Positions 50,601-62,187 of a DNA stretch of 64,000 nt are shown in pieces. This stretch comes from Ascidia mentula (Eukaryota; Chordata; Ascidiacea; Phlebobranchia; Ascidiidae). Every line of letters begins with the position of its first letter. Within the stretch, counting starts at the first letter, position 1. The stretch is taken from NCBI GenBank assembly GCA_947561715.1, contig OX387197.1:25384266-25448265 (forward strand). Direction: 5' to 3'. Both the position numbers and the translations under genes were made by a program. The notes beneath the pieces are model-generated. The model was given only the letters and a program-made list of their open reading frames with translations. It did not search any database and had not been told where the DNA came from.

Positions 50601-51091
50601 ATCTATTATACATTTATTTAAACTATAAAACATTATACGACTATCGCCGTACATGGGTATAAACTGTAACTGAAGTTGCTTTCAATTCCGAAGAGGACAG
50701 TATCTTTATACTTACATCAGGCGATGCGGCAGCTGACAACTCCATTGGCAACATCTATGACGTAACAAGGCATCCTCAATACAATGCTTATGACGTTGCA
50801 AGGGACCCGGAACAACCGCCAGCTTTTGGAAGTAGTGATCGCGTAAATAATTGCGATGTCTACAGCACGGTGCAACGCGACGGAGACGACCAGGATACTT
50901 ACAATCAACTACAACCTGCTGGTTTGAAGGAATCGGGAAACGGAGCTTTGCCTGAGGTAGACACCAACGACCGAAATACTTACGACCGGTTGAACAACGT
51001 TAAACATATGAGTGGGAATACCACTGCCTCCACCTCTGCCGATCAACTTTACTCAGTGGTCACAAAACCCAATAAAAGCCAGACCCGTTAA
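47657..51091 (+). CDS. CLR12: type I C-type lectin-like receptor, L tail, EPC instead of EPN
   Basis: Exons 47657-47879, 48188-48430, 49517-49738, 50091-50214, 50475-50524 and 50721-51091 sum to 1,233 nt (410 residues). The CTLD reads QGWNEPCNHNNEDC: the Asn of the EPN sugar/calcium motif is Cys, and the segment before the third cysteine is TSDVVDSNFEWLDVPC. The 74-residue stalk is an expanded series of TSTR/TSAK-like repeats, with two cysteines. Its donor is weak (GTAAAA at 49739), chosen because it alone keeps phase 1. Helix LPVVIGSILSVVIIAFICIVIYNV. Tail with IYDVT, YNAYDV, YSTVQRDGDDQDTYNQL, YDRL and LYSVV. Intron 2 holds the FB2 palindrome. AATAAA overlaps the last codons (about 51070). 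Confidence 0.85.
48668..49254. mobile_element. Foldback element FB2, copy a (CLR12 intron 2)
   Basis: Complex palindrome: arm 48668-48842 (GGTAAGCTGCAGACAGGG... TACTGAGTACCAAAC) returns inverted at about 49048-49224. A second pair, ATATGTGCAAAAAAAGCC (about 48939) and GGCTTTTTTTGCACATAT (about 49234), encloses the right half. An 18-bp tandem duplication TGTTTCGACCTGTGAGGT lies near 49001-49037. Reading frames recur on both strands only because of the symmetry; no transposase seen. Confidence 0.75.
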
Positions 51092-51764
51092 CGCTGCTGT
51101 GCGTGATTTTCGTATTTGTTTGATCCCCACCATGTGATTGATTGTCATAACGTCCAGAAATAACGTATCTCGTAATGATGCATGGACGTTTTTCGCTTGA
51201 TTCCAAACAGTTGTTACGAACATAACTCACGGCTTTATGAGTCTTTTACGACAAACGAAATTCGTATTCACAATGATTGAGGATTCAATCAAAAAGTTTG
51301 CTATTGAATTTCAGAGTAGTTATATGGGATATAATGCTTGTCTTAAACTGTTGTTGCTTTTTGTAGATTACTACCAATTATGATGCATTCACGCGAAAAA
51401 AATTGTAAGGTTAATGAAAACGCTTTCAACTATTGGTAAATGTGGCATAGCTTTGTATATACCAATCCATTTTATTCATGTAGATATTTATTTTGTAAAA
51501 TGTGTACAACTTGGTTAAAGTAAGCATTATTTTTATACTTGTGATACAGTTGGGAACAATGCAGCTGGTAAGCACGTAAATCTAAACAAAACCTCGCATA
51601 GCAATCATATGTTTCCACACAAATTCAAGCCTACATTTACAATTTACAAACAATCATATGGGTTACAACCAAAAAGTCAAAACATTAAATGGGCAAAATA
51701 TCATTCAAGCCGCTGACAACTACGAACCGGAAGTTACGCATTGCAGTCAAGGTATTGAAGTCTT
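51092..51764. pseudogene. 3' flank of CLR12 with vestigial L-tail exons
   Basis: Same arrangement as after CLR10: exon-5 remnant 51550-51567 with intact borders and exon-6 start from 51710 (AADNYEPEVTHCSQ-like), then unrelated sequence. Confidence 0.6.
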
Positions 51765-51925
51765 GTCTGCCACTTTTCGGACAAGTCTGAGCGAGATCTG
51801 AAAAATCAAGCATCCGCCGAGGTTTGAACTCACGATCCTGCACTTAGGCCCAACGCTTCATGTCATGGGGACGCATGAAACACTTTGGTGAGGTCGGGTT
51901 AGGTTTGGGGTCAACAATTTGCATC
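51765..51925 (-). repeat. Probable tRNA-derived SINE, copy 3
   Basis: Minus strand GAAGCGTTGGGCCTAAG, GCAGGATCGTGAGTTCAAACC, with a perfect GWTCRANNC B-box match (GTTCAAACC). Best-preserved of the four copies. Confidence 0.5.
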
Positions 51926-52444
51926 TGAATACATAAACATTCTCGCGTTGTCAACTTAACTTCGAATGGGAAAATGAAATTCGTCAAAAGTTACAAATGT
52001 GGAACCTAGTTTTTTGCTTCCACGCCATGTACCAAAATAAATTATTCGTCCAAACCACGCGGAAACTGTCTGTTTATGTAGTCACGACAATCCTATCTAA
52101 CACTACAAGAGGTCTAGGGTTACATTAGTAACATCAGAATAGGTTTACAGTTACATGAAAGATAGTATAGAACATTCAGGTAGCAATTTGTTAAAGTCTG
52201 TGTGAATCTTTTAGTGAAAAGGTATTGTTGAGGATTGCAACCAAGTAAATGTTCCCACTTAAGGTTTCAGTAATCGTATCAGACTTTTATGAGACTAGAA
52301 ATCTACGCGATTGTTTCCTTACTAAATGCTTGGTAGGATACCAAAAACTCGTACATCATGTGTATAAATATATATTGTAATTTATCCAAAACTTTTATCT
52401 ACGGAAAACAGGTTGTATCCTTACCTGATTTGGGTTGGAAGGTT
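51926..52444. repeat. 5' flank of CLR13
   Basis: Second-subfamily upstream block. An in-frame ATG lies at 52358, upstream of the usual start position. Confidence 0.45.
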
Positions 52445-54503
52445 ATAAATAGATATTTGCTGTTGTTATTAACATTACTACCTGTTGCCTGGCCCCAAAC
52501 ATGGCACAAATATGACACAATTGAATATTTGATTGGGTCAGGAGCGCAAAAAGTCAACAATTATTCAGAAGCAGAAACTACATGTCAAGGATGGAAGGCT
52601 CATGTAGCCAACGTCAAAACAAAAGATATTTTTGATTTTTTGGTTGGCAGGATTGGAACTCTCACACGTAAGCATTGTCTAATACAAAGGTTGGCTGCAG
52701 TGTTGTTACGTTGCAAACGTTGCAAAGTTTAACAAACTTTTGGCGAGGCAACAATATTTCACAATCGTAACAATGAACATAAAGTTTTCCTATTAATGTG
52801 CTTGCGTAATATTCATTAAGGTCTGACCATAGTACAGCCGTAAGACCGTAGGCCCATCGCTAAAATGGGTACATGGCTTTTATTTAAGGTTGAAAACCAC
52901 TGTTTTAGAACAACCTTATTCCTATTTCATTGGAGCGAGGCGAATTACTGGGACAGATAACTTTGAGTGGACAGATGGAACAAGACTTGTGAACGGGCAG
53001 TGGAGAGTGGGATGGACAAAGAATGTGTTCTGGAATGAACCAAACAACGTCCAAGAAGAATGTGTTACGATTGGGTATCGCTGTGATTTTGACCCAAATT
53101 TGCAATGGCTTGATGTTCCATGCGTATATGAGTCACGATACATTTGTGAAAGATTATCAGGTAGGACGGTTGACATGGTAAACCAAAATCGCTTCAAAAA
53201 CATTTGCAACTGCAAAATTTATGATTAGTGGCTCAGTTGCCAAAACGATGTAAATCCTTTTAACGTGCCTCTGAATTTGGCAGTAACAAAATTACCCAAC
53301 CAGGAAACAAATTGCTGAATGCGAAAATTTATTTCTGGAAAGGTCCTTGGCAATTACTTTTGTAGCAACATATCTGGAAGCTTTTCGATTGCTTAAACCT
53401 ACACCAGATGTGCAGTGCTTGAATCAACATTTTAAACACAATTTTAGTGTAAGAGTTCTAATAACTACAAAATTTACATGAAAGAAATGCAGGTCTTTGC
53501 TGCATTAACCAAGTTAGGTTGAGCTTAAATTGAAGCACTAGCAAACATTGCCCGATGCCAATGTCTTTGAAAAGTCCCCTGACGTGGCCCATGGGGTTAT
53601 AGGATCGGAGGAGCAAACTTATAGGTGTAGCATACAGTTTGATCACTGAAAAAATGTAGAAATTTAAATTGCACCATCACAAACCTTCCTACCTAAGCTT
53701 AGTTAAGAAGTGAGGCATAGGATTTGGAATTCTCAACAGAACAAATACATTTAGCAAGTGTTTATAATAATAAAAAAAAAACAATGCAAGCATCATTTTG
53801 CAGATTATATATTGCAGATTGAGAATGTTATTGTTCTGGACCATAACCGTAATTTACCACTTCTTCTGTTCAATTGTAAATGCTCATCTTCAACGCATTT
53901 TTGTAACTTTTCAGCGACAATTCCAAGGGCAGATAACCATAGCATGATCATAGCGATTGGTTCCACTGTTGGTGGCATCGCAACAATTCTTATTGTCTGC
54001 ATTGTAGTGTTCTTTGTGCTGTCAAAAAGAAGAAAACAAAGGGCGTAAGTTTATTTTGTTGTTTTAGAATATGTGATCATTTAAAAACATGTTTTCCTTC
54101 AGCATTACACTTTTTTGAGATATTTTATTGTAAAATGTTTTATCACACTGTTCCAAATAAATCAAATCAAATCAAATCATCAAAATCAAATCATGTTTAT
54201 TTCGCGAAAAAAAGCAACTACGCGTATGAACAATATACAAAGAAACAAAATCGCATGGGCACCGAGAAAACCATAAAGGTTATCGAGTCAAGGGCTCAAT
54301 ATAAGCGGACAATACATGAAAACATACGAGATATTTTAAGATTCAATTCATATATTCTCATGCTTTTTAGGGCTGGACGAATTGCAAGTGATGTGGATGG
54401 CCAAGCAGTTCGTAAGTTAAAACACAAACTAACAGAAACACCAATATTACCCATTACTTGTAACACAAGGATTTCATCGTTTCCAGATAGCAGTTCAAAA
54501 TAA
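52445..54503 (+). CDS. CLR13: receptor lacking stalk and signalling tail (possible decoy)
   Basis: Exons 52445-52667, 52909-53160, 53915-54044 and 54371-54411, with a possible tiny terminal exon 54487-54503. The usual start is ATA (52445-52447); the only in-frame ATG upstream is 52358, adding 29 residues before the signal sequence. The CTLD is intact in frame, with WTKNVFWNEPNN, EEC, PC and YIC, plus an extra cysteine (GYRCDF). The stalk exon is deleted (junction near 53455), but joining exon 2 to the transmembrane exon keeps frame because the missing exon was phase 1-1. The S-tail exon 6 is also deleted (near 54510), so the protein would end in HSSSK or read through the intron, with no tyrosine motif. 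Either a pseudogene or a signal-less membrane lectin. Confidence 0.65.
54150..54195. repeat. AATCA-type microsatellite
   Basis: Short run of AAATC/AATCA units 3' of the CLR13 transmembrane exon; the single unit is visible in CLR11 and CLR15. Confidence 0.7.
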
Positions 54504-55231
54504 TTAAAATTTTGAGCAAATGTTGCAAAAAGTTGCCATGTGATATTATACTGTATTTACTTTAATATTTTCATGCAAAAATGTATTATCGTCGTAGACC
54601 ACTTGAATCATTTTTTTCGACAGTTAGATTATTGTCAAGCATATTTCTAATCTGTTCTCTTTTCATATTTGCTGACATGATTATGTCATTTCTGTAGCAC
54701 ATTTCACATTCTGTAGCACATTTCACATCAATAGCACATTTCACATCAATTTTCTGGCGTTGTCATCTTTAGAGAAGAAAATAAAATTTATCCTATATCA
54801 TGTTGTAAATGATGAATGTGGAACTTAGTTTATTGCTGACACGTCATGAACCAAAATAAATTATTCATCTAAACCTCACGGAAGTTATCTGTTTATGTTG
54901 CCACGACAAACCAATCTGACACTAAAAGAGGTTTAGGCTTACATTAGTAACATCAGAATAGGTTTAGAGCTGCATTAGTTGTATGAAAGATAGTATAGAA
55001 CATTCAGGAAGCAATTTGTGTAAGTCTGTGCAAATCTTTCAGTAAAAAGGTATTGTTGAGAATTGCAAAAAAGTAAATGTTCCCACTTTAGGTTTCAGAA
55101 ATCGTACCTGAAGAATGAAAGACTAGAAAAAAAACTTGTACATCAAGTATATAAATGTATATTGTAACTTATCCAAAACTTTTATCCGCGGAATGCAGGT
55201 TGTATCCTTACCTGATTTGGGTTCCACGGGC
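54504..55231. other. CLR13-CLR14 intergenic
   Basis: S-gene 3' flank (as after CLR11), a triplicated GTAGCACATTTCACAT-like unit (about 54702-54753), then the second-subfamily upstream block. TATA-like GTATATAAATGTA occurs about 85 bp before the ATG. Confidence 0.5.
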
Positions 55232-57818
55232 ATGAATACATATTTGCTTTTGTTATTAACACTACTACCTGTTGCCTGGTCCCAAACCTGGCACCAGCAT
55301 GGGACAAGTGAATATTTTACTGGGTCGAATAACGTTAGCAGCTATTCTGAAGCGGAAACTGCATGTCAAGGATGGAATGCCCATGTAGCCAACGTCAAAA
55401 CAAAAGGAGTTTTTGATTTTTTGGTTGGCAGGATTGGAAATCTCACACGTAAGCATTGTCTAATACAAGGTTGACTGTAGTGTTATTAAGCAGCAAAGCC
55501 AATGCTGCACAAACTTCTTGTGGCGTAATCATAGCAACGAACATAAAGTTTTTCCTGACGATTTACTTGCGTAGTATTTATCAGGGTTCGGCCAAACAAC
55601 AGACGTAAAAAAGGATGTTACTTTTTTATGCGTCTTTGTACATAAAGGTTGAAAACCACTCTTTCAGATCCACCCTATTCCTACTTCATTGGAGCGAGAC
55701 GAATTACTGGGACAGATAACTTTCAGTGGACAGATGACACAAGTGTTGTAAACGGACAGTGGAGGAAAGGAGGAGGATGGAATGAACCAAACAACCACAA
55801 TCACCTTGAAGATTGTGTTACAATGGGATATCGCTATGTGTTCGACCCATGGTTGCAATGGGTCGATGTTCCGTGCATATATGTGTCACGAGTCATTTGT
55901 GAAAGATTATTGGGTAAGATGGACAAACCAAATTCATACATTAGTTTTTTTTTTGCAGAAGAGCCTCAAGAATAATTTAAAAGATATTTGGTTTGACTTT
56001 TACAAAAATCGATGGCGCTCGAAATAACCAATTCTGAAATATAAACTCAAGCCGTTGCTCCTTAATTGTTGCAACATATAGCCTTGATTTGGTGCAACTA
56101 GTTTATCACAAACAATTCGCCACAACTTAATAACAGGAATATATTTCTACCCGCCCACAACAATATGTATTTTCCATCAGTCAGATTAACAACAACAACA
56201 ACTTCTTCTCGGCACACCACAACTAGTACCAGAAATACCACAACAATTAACGAGTATTGGCAAATTAAAATAATGTTTCACAAATATTTTCGTCGATTGG
56301 TTCGCAATATGCCCAAGCTTGATTCTATTTCGTCGTAAAAACCTAACTGTGCGAAATCATGGCCTAGATTCTGCCACATTTAGGGAACCGGGTTAGGACA
56401 TAAGTCGATATTTCAGGAATGGCCATAGCTTTATAATGAATATTCTCTAGTAGATACATCGTCCAAAACAACTGCTTTTCGACGCACCACAACTAGTGCC
56501 AGAAATACCTCAACCAGTACCACAAGTCATTCTTCTAATTGTAAGAAGAAAAAGTATACATTAAAATATTTGATCCAAAACTGATTACATAAAAGTGGTG
56601 TAAAAATAAATAACTCAGTGAACATTCTGGCGAATCAGATGAAGTATTGGAAAATTAAAAAGATATCTCACAAACAATTTTGTAGGTTGGTCATAATAAC
56701 GCAGAAGTGAACTTAATATTGGTCATAATATTTATGTTAAGAAATCTAAAGAAACAAAAAATGTCATTTTAATGTTATTTTAGTCACAAATCCACCAGGA
56801 AAAAGCATTCTGCCAGTAGTGATAGTTTCGATGTTTGGTGTCGTCATAATCGCTATTATTTGCATTGTTATTTACCATGTGACATCACAAAAGCGAAAAG
56901 CGCAGAGGTAAGAATATTTTACCCTCAACTCTACGTACACTCTGCTTATCGTCAAACAACTTTTGATGCATTTTTTTCTTTAAAGTAGGATTAATAAAAA
57001 CAATATTCAAACAATACTACACATATTTCATTCACAAAACATCCACGTTTGCTTATGCTTATTTTGCAGTTTTTTTTTCTCATCAAATTTTCTTTCAAAG
57101 TTGCCACTCAGTGTGCGCAACCACTGTCGCATTATATTTCATTGCATAATTTTGTCACCTTATAATTTTATAAAAACATATGTCTCAAAGGTCAGAACGT
57201 TCAAGAAACTTGCCAACATTGGTTGGCAGTGAAGCAGGAGGTGGGTTGTAGGCATAAAAGTGTTGAACGTGAATTAATCGAATTGAAAAAACTGTGGTGT
57301 TTTATGTCATGGATTTCCACTCATCTGCAAAAAGTTAAATTAACGATGACAGCTTACGCAACTTATCCACTAATTGGCCTACGGTTACTGATCCTTTTAA
57401 ATCCGAAGACGGTCTTATCGTTATATTGACAGCAGGCACTGTGGCAGCTGACAACTCCATTGGCAACATCTATGACGTCCCAAGGCATCCTCAATACAAT
57501 GTTTATGACGTTGCAAGGGACCCGGAACAACCGCCAACTTTTGGAAGTAGTGATCGCGTAAACAATGGCGATGCCTACAGCACGGTGCAACGCCACGGAG
57601 ACGACCAGGATACTTACAATCAACTACACTTGCATCAACCTGCTGGTTTGGAGGCACCGAGAAACGAATCATTGCCTGAAATAGACACCAACAACCGAAA
57701 TACTTACGACCGGTTGAACAACGTTGAACATATGAGTGGGAATACCACTGACTCAAACTCTGCCGATTCAACTTTATACACAGCGGCCAGGAAACTCAAT
57801 AAAAACCAGACCCGTTAA
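55232..57818 (+). CDS. CLR14: type I C-type lectin-like receptor, long (L) tail
   Basis: Exons 55232-55448, 55668-55913, 56454-56540, 56784-56907, 57191-57240 and 57433-57818 sum to 1,110 nt (369 residues). Paralogue of CLR10. CTLD with YFIGA, GGGWNEPNN, LEDC, PC and VIC (the conserved YIC tyrosine and nearby Glu are Val). Stalk 29 residues. A second open stalk-like stretch starts at 56181 after CATCAG but has no donor in the right phase. Helix LPVVIVSMFGVVIIAIICIVIYHV. Tail with IYDVP, YNVYDV, YSTVQRHGDDQDTYNQL and YDRL; the final LYTAV site reads LYTAA, losing the +3 hydrophobic residue. The exon-6 acceptor is again CAGCAG (57430-57435). AATAAA (about 57798) overlaps the last codons. Confidence 0.87.
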
Positions 57819-58242
57819 CGCAGCTGTGCGTGATTTTCGTATTTGTTTGGTCCCCATTTTGCTTTTGAATGTGAATAGAGCCATGTGCTTGATTGCCATA
57901 ATGTCCAGAAATAACGTAACTCGTAGTGATGCATGGACCTTTTTCGGTTGATACCAAACAGTTGTTACGAACATAACTCACGGCTTTGTGGGTCTAAAAC
58001 CAACAAAATTCGCATTTACAATGATTGAGGATTCAATCAAAACGTTTGTTAATGAATTTCAGAGTAGTTATATGGGATATAATGCTTTTCTTAAACTGTT
58101 GTTGATTTTGTAGATTACTACCAATTATGATGCATTCACGCGAAAAAAATTGTAAGGTTAATGAAACGTTTTCAACTATTGGTAAATGTGGCATAGCTTT
58201 GTATATTCCAATCCATTTTAATTATACTTGTACTGTAGTCTT
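57819..58242. other. 3' flank of CLR14
   Basis: Shared flank of CLR10 and CLR12 (GTTGTTACGAACATAACTCACGG... TTGAGGATTCAATCAAAA). The vestigial tail exons found after CLR10 and CLR12 are missing, removed by a deletion joining near 58220. Confidence 0.5.
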
Positions 58243-58395
58243 GCCTGCCACTTTTTCGAACAAGTCTGAACGAGATCTGAAAAATCAAGCACCCGACGAG
58301 GTTTGAAATCACGATCCTGCACTTACCAGTCTCAACGCTTCATGTCATGAAACATTTTGGTGAGGTCGGGTTAGGTTTGGGGTCAACAATTTGCA
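58243..58395 (-). repeat. Probable tRNA-derived SINE, copy 4
   Basis: Nearly identical to copy 2 at 43765-43910, as expected from the segmental duplication. Confidence 0.5.
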
Positions 58396-58909
58396 TCTGA
58401 ACTATATACATAAACATTCTCGCGTTGTCAACTTAACTTCGAACGGGAAAATGAAATTCGTCAAAGTTACAAATGTGGAACCTAGTTTTTTGCTTCCACG
58501 CCATGTACCAAAATAACTTATTCGTCCAAACCACGCGGAAACTGTCGGTTTATGTTGCCACGACAAACCTATCTAACACTACAAGAGGACTAGGGTTACA
58601 ATAGTACCATCAGAATAGGTTTACAGTTACATGAAAGATAGTATAGAACATTCAGGTAGCAATTTGTGTAAGTCTGTGCAAATGTTTTAGTGAAAAGGTA
58701 TTGTTGAGCATTGCAAGCAAGTAAATGTTGCAGTAATCGTACCAGACGAATATGAGACTAGAAATCTATGCGATTGCTTCCTTACTAAATGCTTAGTAGG
58801 ATGCCGAAAAAACTTGTACATCAAGTGTATAAATGTATAATGTAATTTATCCAAAACTTTTATCTGCGGAATGCAGGTTGTATCCTTACCTGATTTGGGT
58901 TGCAAGGGT
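58396..58909. repeat. 5' flank of CLR15
   Basis: Second-subfamily upstream block, like that of CLR11; GTGTATAAATGTA and GGAATGCAG precede the ATG. Confidence 0.45.
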
Positions 58910-61454
58910 ATGAATAGATATTTGCTGTTGTTATTAACATTACTACCTCTTGCCTGGCCCCAAACCTGGCACAAATATGACACAAGTGAATATTTGATTG
59001 GGTCAAGAGCGCAAAAAGTCAACAATTATCCTGAAGCAGAAACTGCATGTCAAGGATGGAAGGCTCATGTGACCTACGTCAAAACAAAAGATATTTTTGA
59101 TTTTTTGGTTGGCAGGATTGGAAATCTCACACGTAAGCATTGTCTAATACAAAGGTTGGCTGCAGTGTTGTTACGTTGCAAACGTTGCAAAGTTTAACAA
59201 ACTTTTGGCGAGGCAACAATATTTGACAATCGTAACAATGAATATCAAGTTTTCCTATTAATTTGCTTGCGTAATATTCATTGAGTTTTGACCACAGTAC
59301 AGCCGCAAGACCGTAGGCCCATCGCTAAAATGGTTACATGGCTTTTATTTAAAATTGAAAACCAATGTTTCAGAACCACCTTATTCCTATTTCATTGGAG
59401 CGAGGCGAATTACTGGGACAGATAACTTTGAGTGGACAGATGGAACAAGTGTTGTGAACGGGCAGTGGAGAGTGGGATGGACGAAGAATGTGTTCTGGAA
59501 AGAACCAAACAACGTCCAAGAAGAATGTGTGACAATGGGTTACAGCTATGTGTTCGACCCAAAGTTGCAATGGTTTGATGTTCCGTGCGTATATGAGTCA
59601 CGATACATTTGTGAAAGATTATCAGGTAGGACGGTTGACATGGTAAACCAAAATCGTTTTAAAAACATTTGCTACTGCAAAATTTATAATTAGTGACTCA
59701 GTTGCCAAAACGATGTAAATCCTTTTAACGTGCCTCTGAATTTGGCAGAAAAAAATTACCCAACCAGGAAACAAATTGCTGAAAGCGAAAATTTATTTCT
59801 GGAAAGGTCCTTGGCAATTCCTTATGTAGCACAATATCTGAAACCTTTTCGATTGCTTAAACCTACTTCAACTGTGCAGTGCTTGAATCAACATTTTAAA
59901 CACGATTTTAGTGTAAGAATGTTATCTATTTTTCCGGTTTCTTCGATACAAAAGCATCATCTGTACAACAAGTAAGCTTACCACCAACACAAACAAGAAT
60001 GGCGACAACCACTATGTTTCTAGTTAACACTGTCACATCATTTGCAACGAAAACCTTTGAAAATGAATCAAACCCATCTGACAAACTTACAACAGTTCTT
60101 GGGTTGATTTCTCCAAAACGTGAGTACGAAACCCAACTAACGACTTTAAACCTGTTCACCGTAAATTATCGAAACTATTTTAAAATTTAAATGTTGGATC
60201 ATACACAACGTTCTAATAACTACAAAATTTACATAAGAGAAATGCAGGTCCTTGCTACATTAACCGAGTTAGGTTGAGCTTAAGTTGAAGCACTTAGCAA
60301 ACATTGCCCGATGCGAATGTCTTTGAAAAGTCCCCACGTGGTTATAGGATCGGAGGAGCAAACTTATAGGTGTAGCGTACTGTTTGATCACTGAAAAATG
60401 TCCAAATGTAAATTGCACCATCACAAAACCTTCCTACCTAAGCTTAGTTAAGAAGTCGTAGGATTTGGAATTCTCCACAGAATCAAATACATTTAGCAAG
60501 TGTTTATCAAAAAAAACAATGCAAGCATCATTTCGCAGATAATATACTGCAGCTTGAGAATGTTATGGTTCTGGACCATAACCGTAATTTACCACTTATT
60601 CTGTTCAATTGTAAATGCTCAACTTTAACGCATTTTTGTAACTTTTCAGCGACGATTCCACGGGCAGATAACAACAGCATGATCATAGCGATTGGTTCCA
60701 CTGTCGGTGTCATCGCAACAATTCTTATCGTCTGCATTGTAGTGTTCTTTGTGATGTCACAAAGAAGAAACAAAGGGAGTAAGTTTATTTGTTGTTTTAG
60801 AATACGTGATAATTTGAAAGCTTGTTTTCCTTCAGCATTACACTTTTTGTGATATTTTATTGTAAAAAGTTTCACTACATGGTTCCATATAATTCAAATC
60901 AAATCATGTTTATTTTGCGAAAAAAACAACTACGCATATGAACAATATACAAAGAAATAAAATCGCATGGGCACCGATAAAACCATAAAGGTTATCGAGT
61001 CAAGCGCTCAATATAAGCGGACAATACATTAAAACATACAAGATATTTTAAAATTTAATTGATTCTCATGCTTTTTAGGGCTGGCCGAATTGCACGTGAT
61101 CTGGATGGCCAAGCAGTGCGTAAGTTAAAACACAAACACCAATATTACCCATTACTTATGACACAAGGATTTCATCGTTTCCAGATCCCAGTTCAAAATA
61201 TTTAAATTTGTGACCAGAGGGCAAGAGTGTGTCTACAAGTAAACACATTTTAACTTTCTTTCTGTTGACCAGCTGCTGATATCCAGCAAGATCAAGTTTA
61301 CATCAATGACAATACTGCCCAGTACTACAACTTACAACCACCCAGAAATCACCCAACGGACCAACCAAATCATGACGCCCACCATTACGAGGTCATCAAA
61401 CACCCTGTATACGTGAACACCAGAAATGAATTTCAATACATTAATTGTTATTAA
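58910..61454 (+). CDS. CLR15: type I C-type lectin-like receptor, short (S) tail, frame conflict at exon 5
   Basis: Exons 58910-59132, 59374-59625, 59955-60119, 60650-60778, 61079-61119 and 61273-61454. Signal peptide MNRYLLLLLTLLPLAWP; CTLD with RVGWTKNVFWKEPNN, EEC, PC and YIC; 55-residue stalk (ASSVQQVSLPPTQTRM...); helix MIIAIGSTVGVIATILIVCIVVFFVM. The transmembrane exon is 129 nt, one base less than in CLR13 (RRNKG against RRKQR), so including the 41-nt exon 5 puts exon 6 out of frame and drops all tyrosines. Skipping exon 5 restores frame (951 nt, 316 residues) and keeps VYIND, YYNLQ, YEVI, VYVNT and YINCY. Exon 5 still has good splice sites, so which form is made is open. CLR11 shares the same short exon 4. 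Confidence 0.75.
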
Positions 61455-62187
61455 ATTAGTATCACAGCAAATATTGCAAAAAGTTGCCTTGTGATATTAT
61501 GCTGTATTTTCTTTGATATTTCCATGCTAAAATTTATTATCGTCGTAGACCACATAAATTGTCTTTTTCTACAGTTAGTTTATTGTCAAGTATATTTCTA
61601 ATCTGTTCTGTTTTCATATTTGCTGACATGCTTATGTCATTCCGTAGCACATTTCACATATCAATTTTCTGGTGTTGTCATCTTTAAAGAAGAAAATGAA
61701 ATTTATCCCATGTCATGTTGTAAGTGAAGAATGTGGAACTTAGTTTATTGCTGACACGTCATGTACTAAAATAAATTATTCATCTAAACCACACGGAAGT
61801 TATCTGTTTATGTTGCCACGACAAACTAATCTGACACTACACGAGGTGTAGGCTTACATTAGTAACACCAGAATAGGTTTAGAGCTGCATTGGTTGCATG
61901 AAAGATAGTATAGAACATTCTGGTAGCAATTTGTGTAAGTCTGTGCAAATTTTTCAGTAAAAAGGTATTGTTGAGGATTGCAAGCAAGTAAATATTCCCT
62001 CTTAAGGTTTCAGAAATCGTACCTGATGAATGAGAGACTAGAAATCTACGCGATTGCTTCCTTGGTAAATGTTCAGTAGGATACCGAAAACTTGTACATC
62101 GTGTGTATAAATGTACATTGTAATTTCTCTAAACTTTCATCCCTGGAATACAGGTTGTATTCTTCACCTGATTTGGGTTCCAAGGGC
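61455..62187. other. CLR15-CLR16 intergenic
   Basis: Near-identical copy of 46924-47656: S-gene 3' flank followed by the upstream block. No additional gene. Confidence 0.5.
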
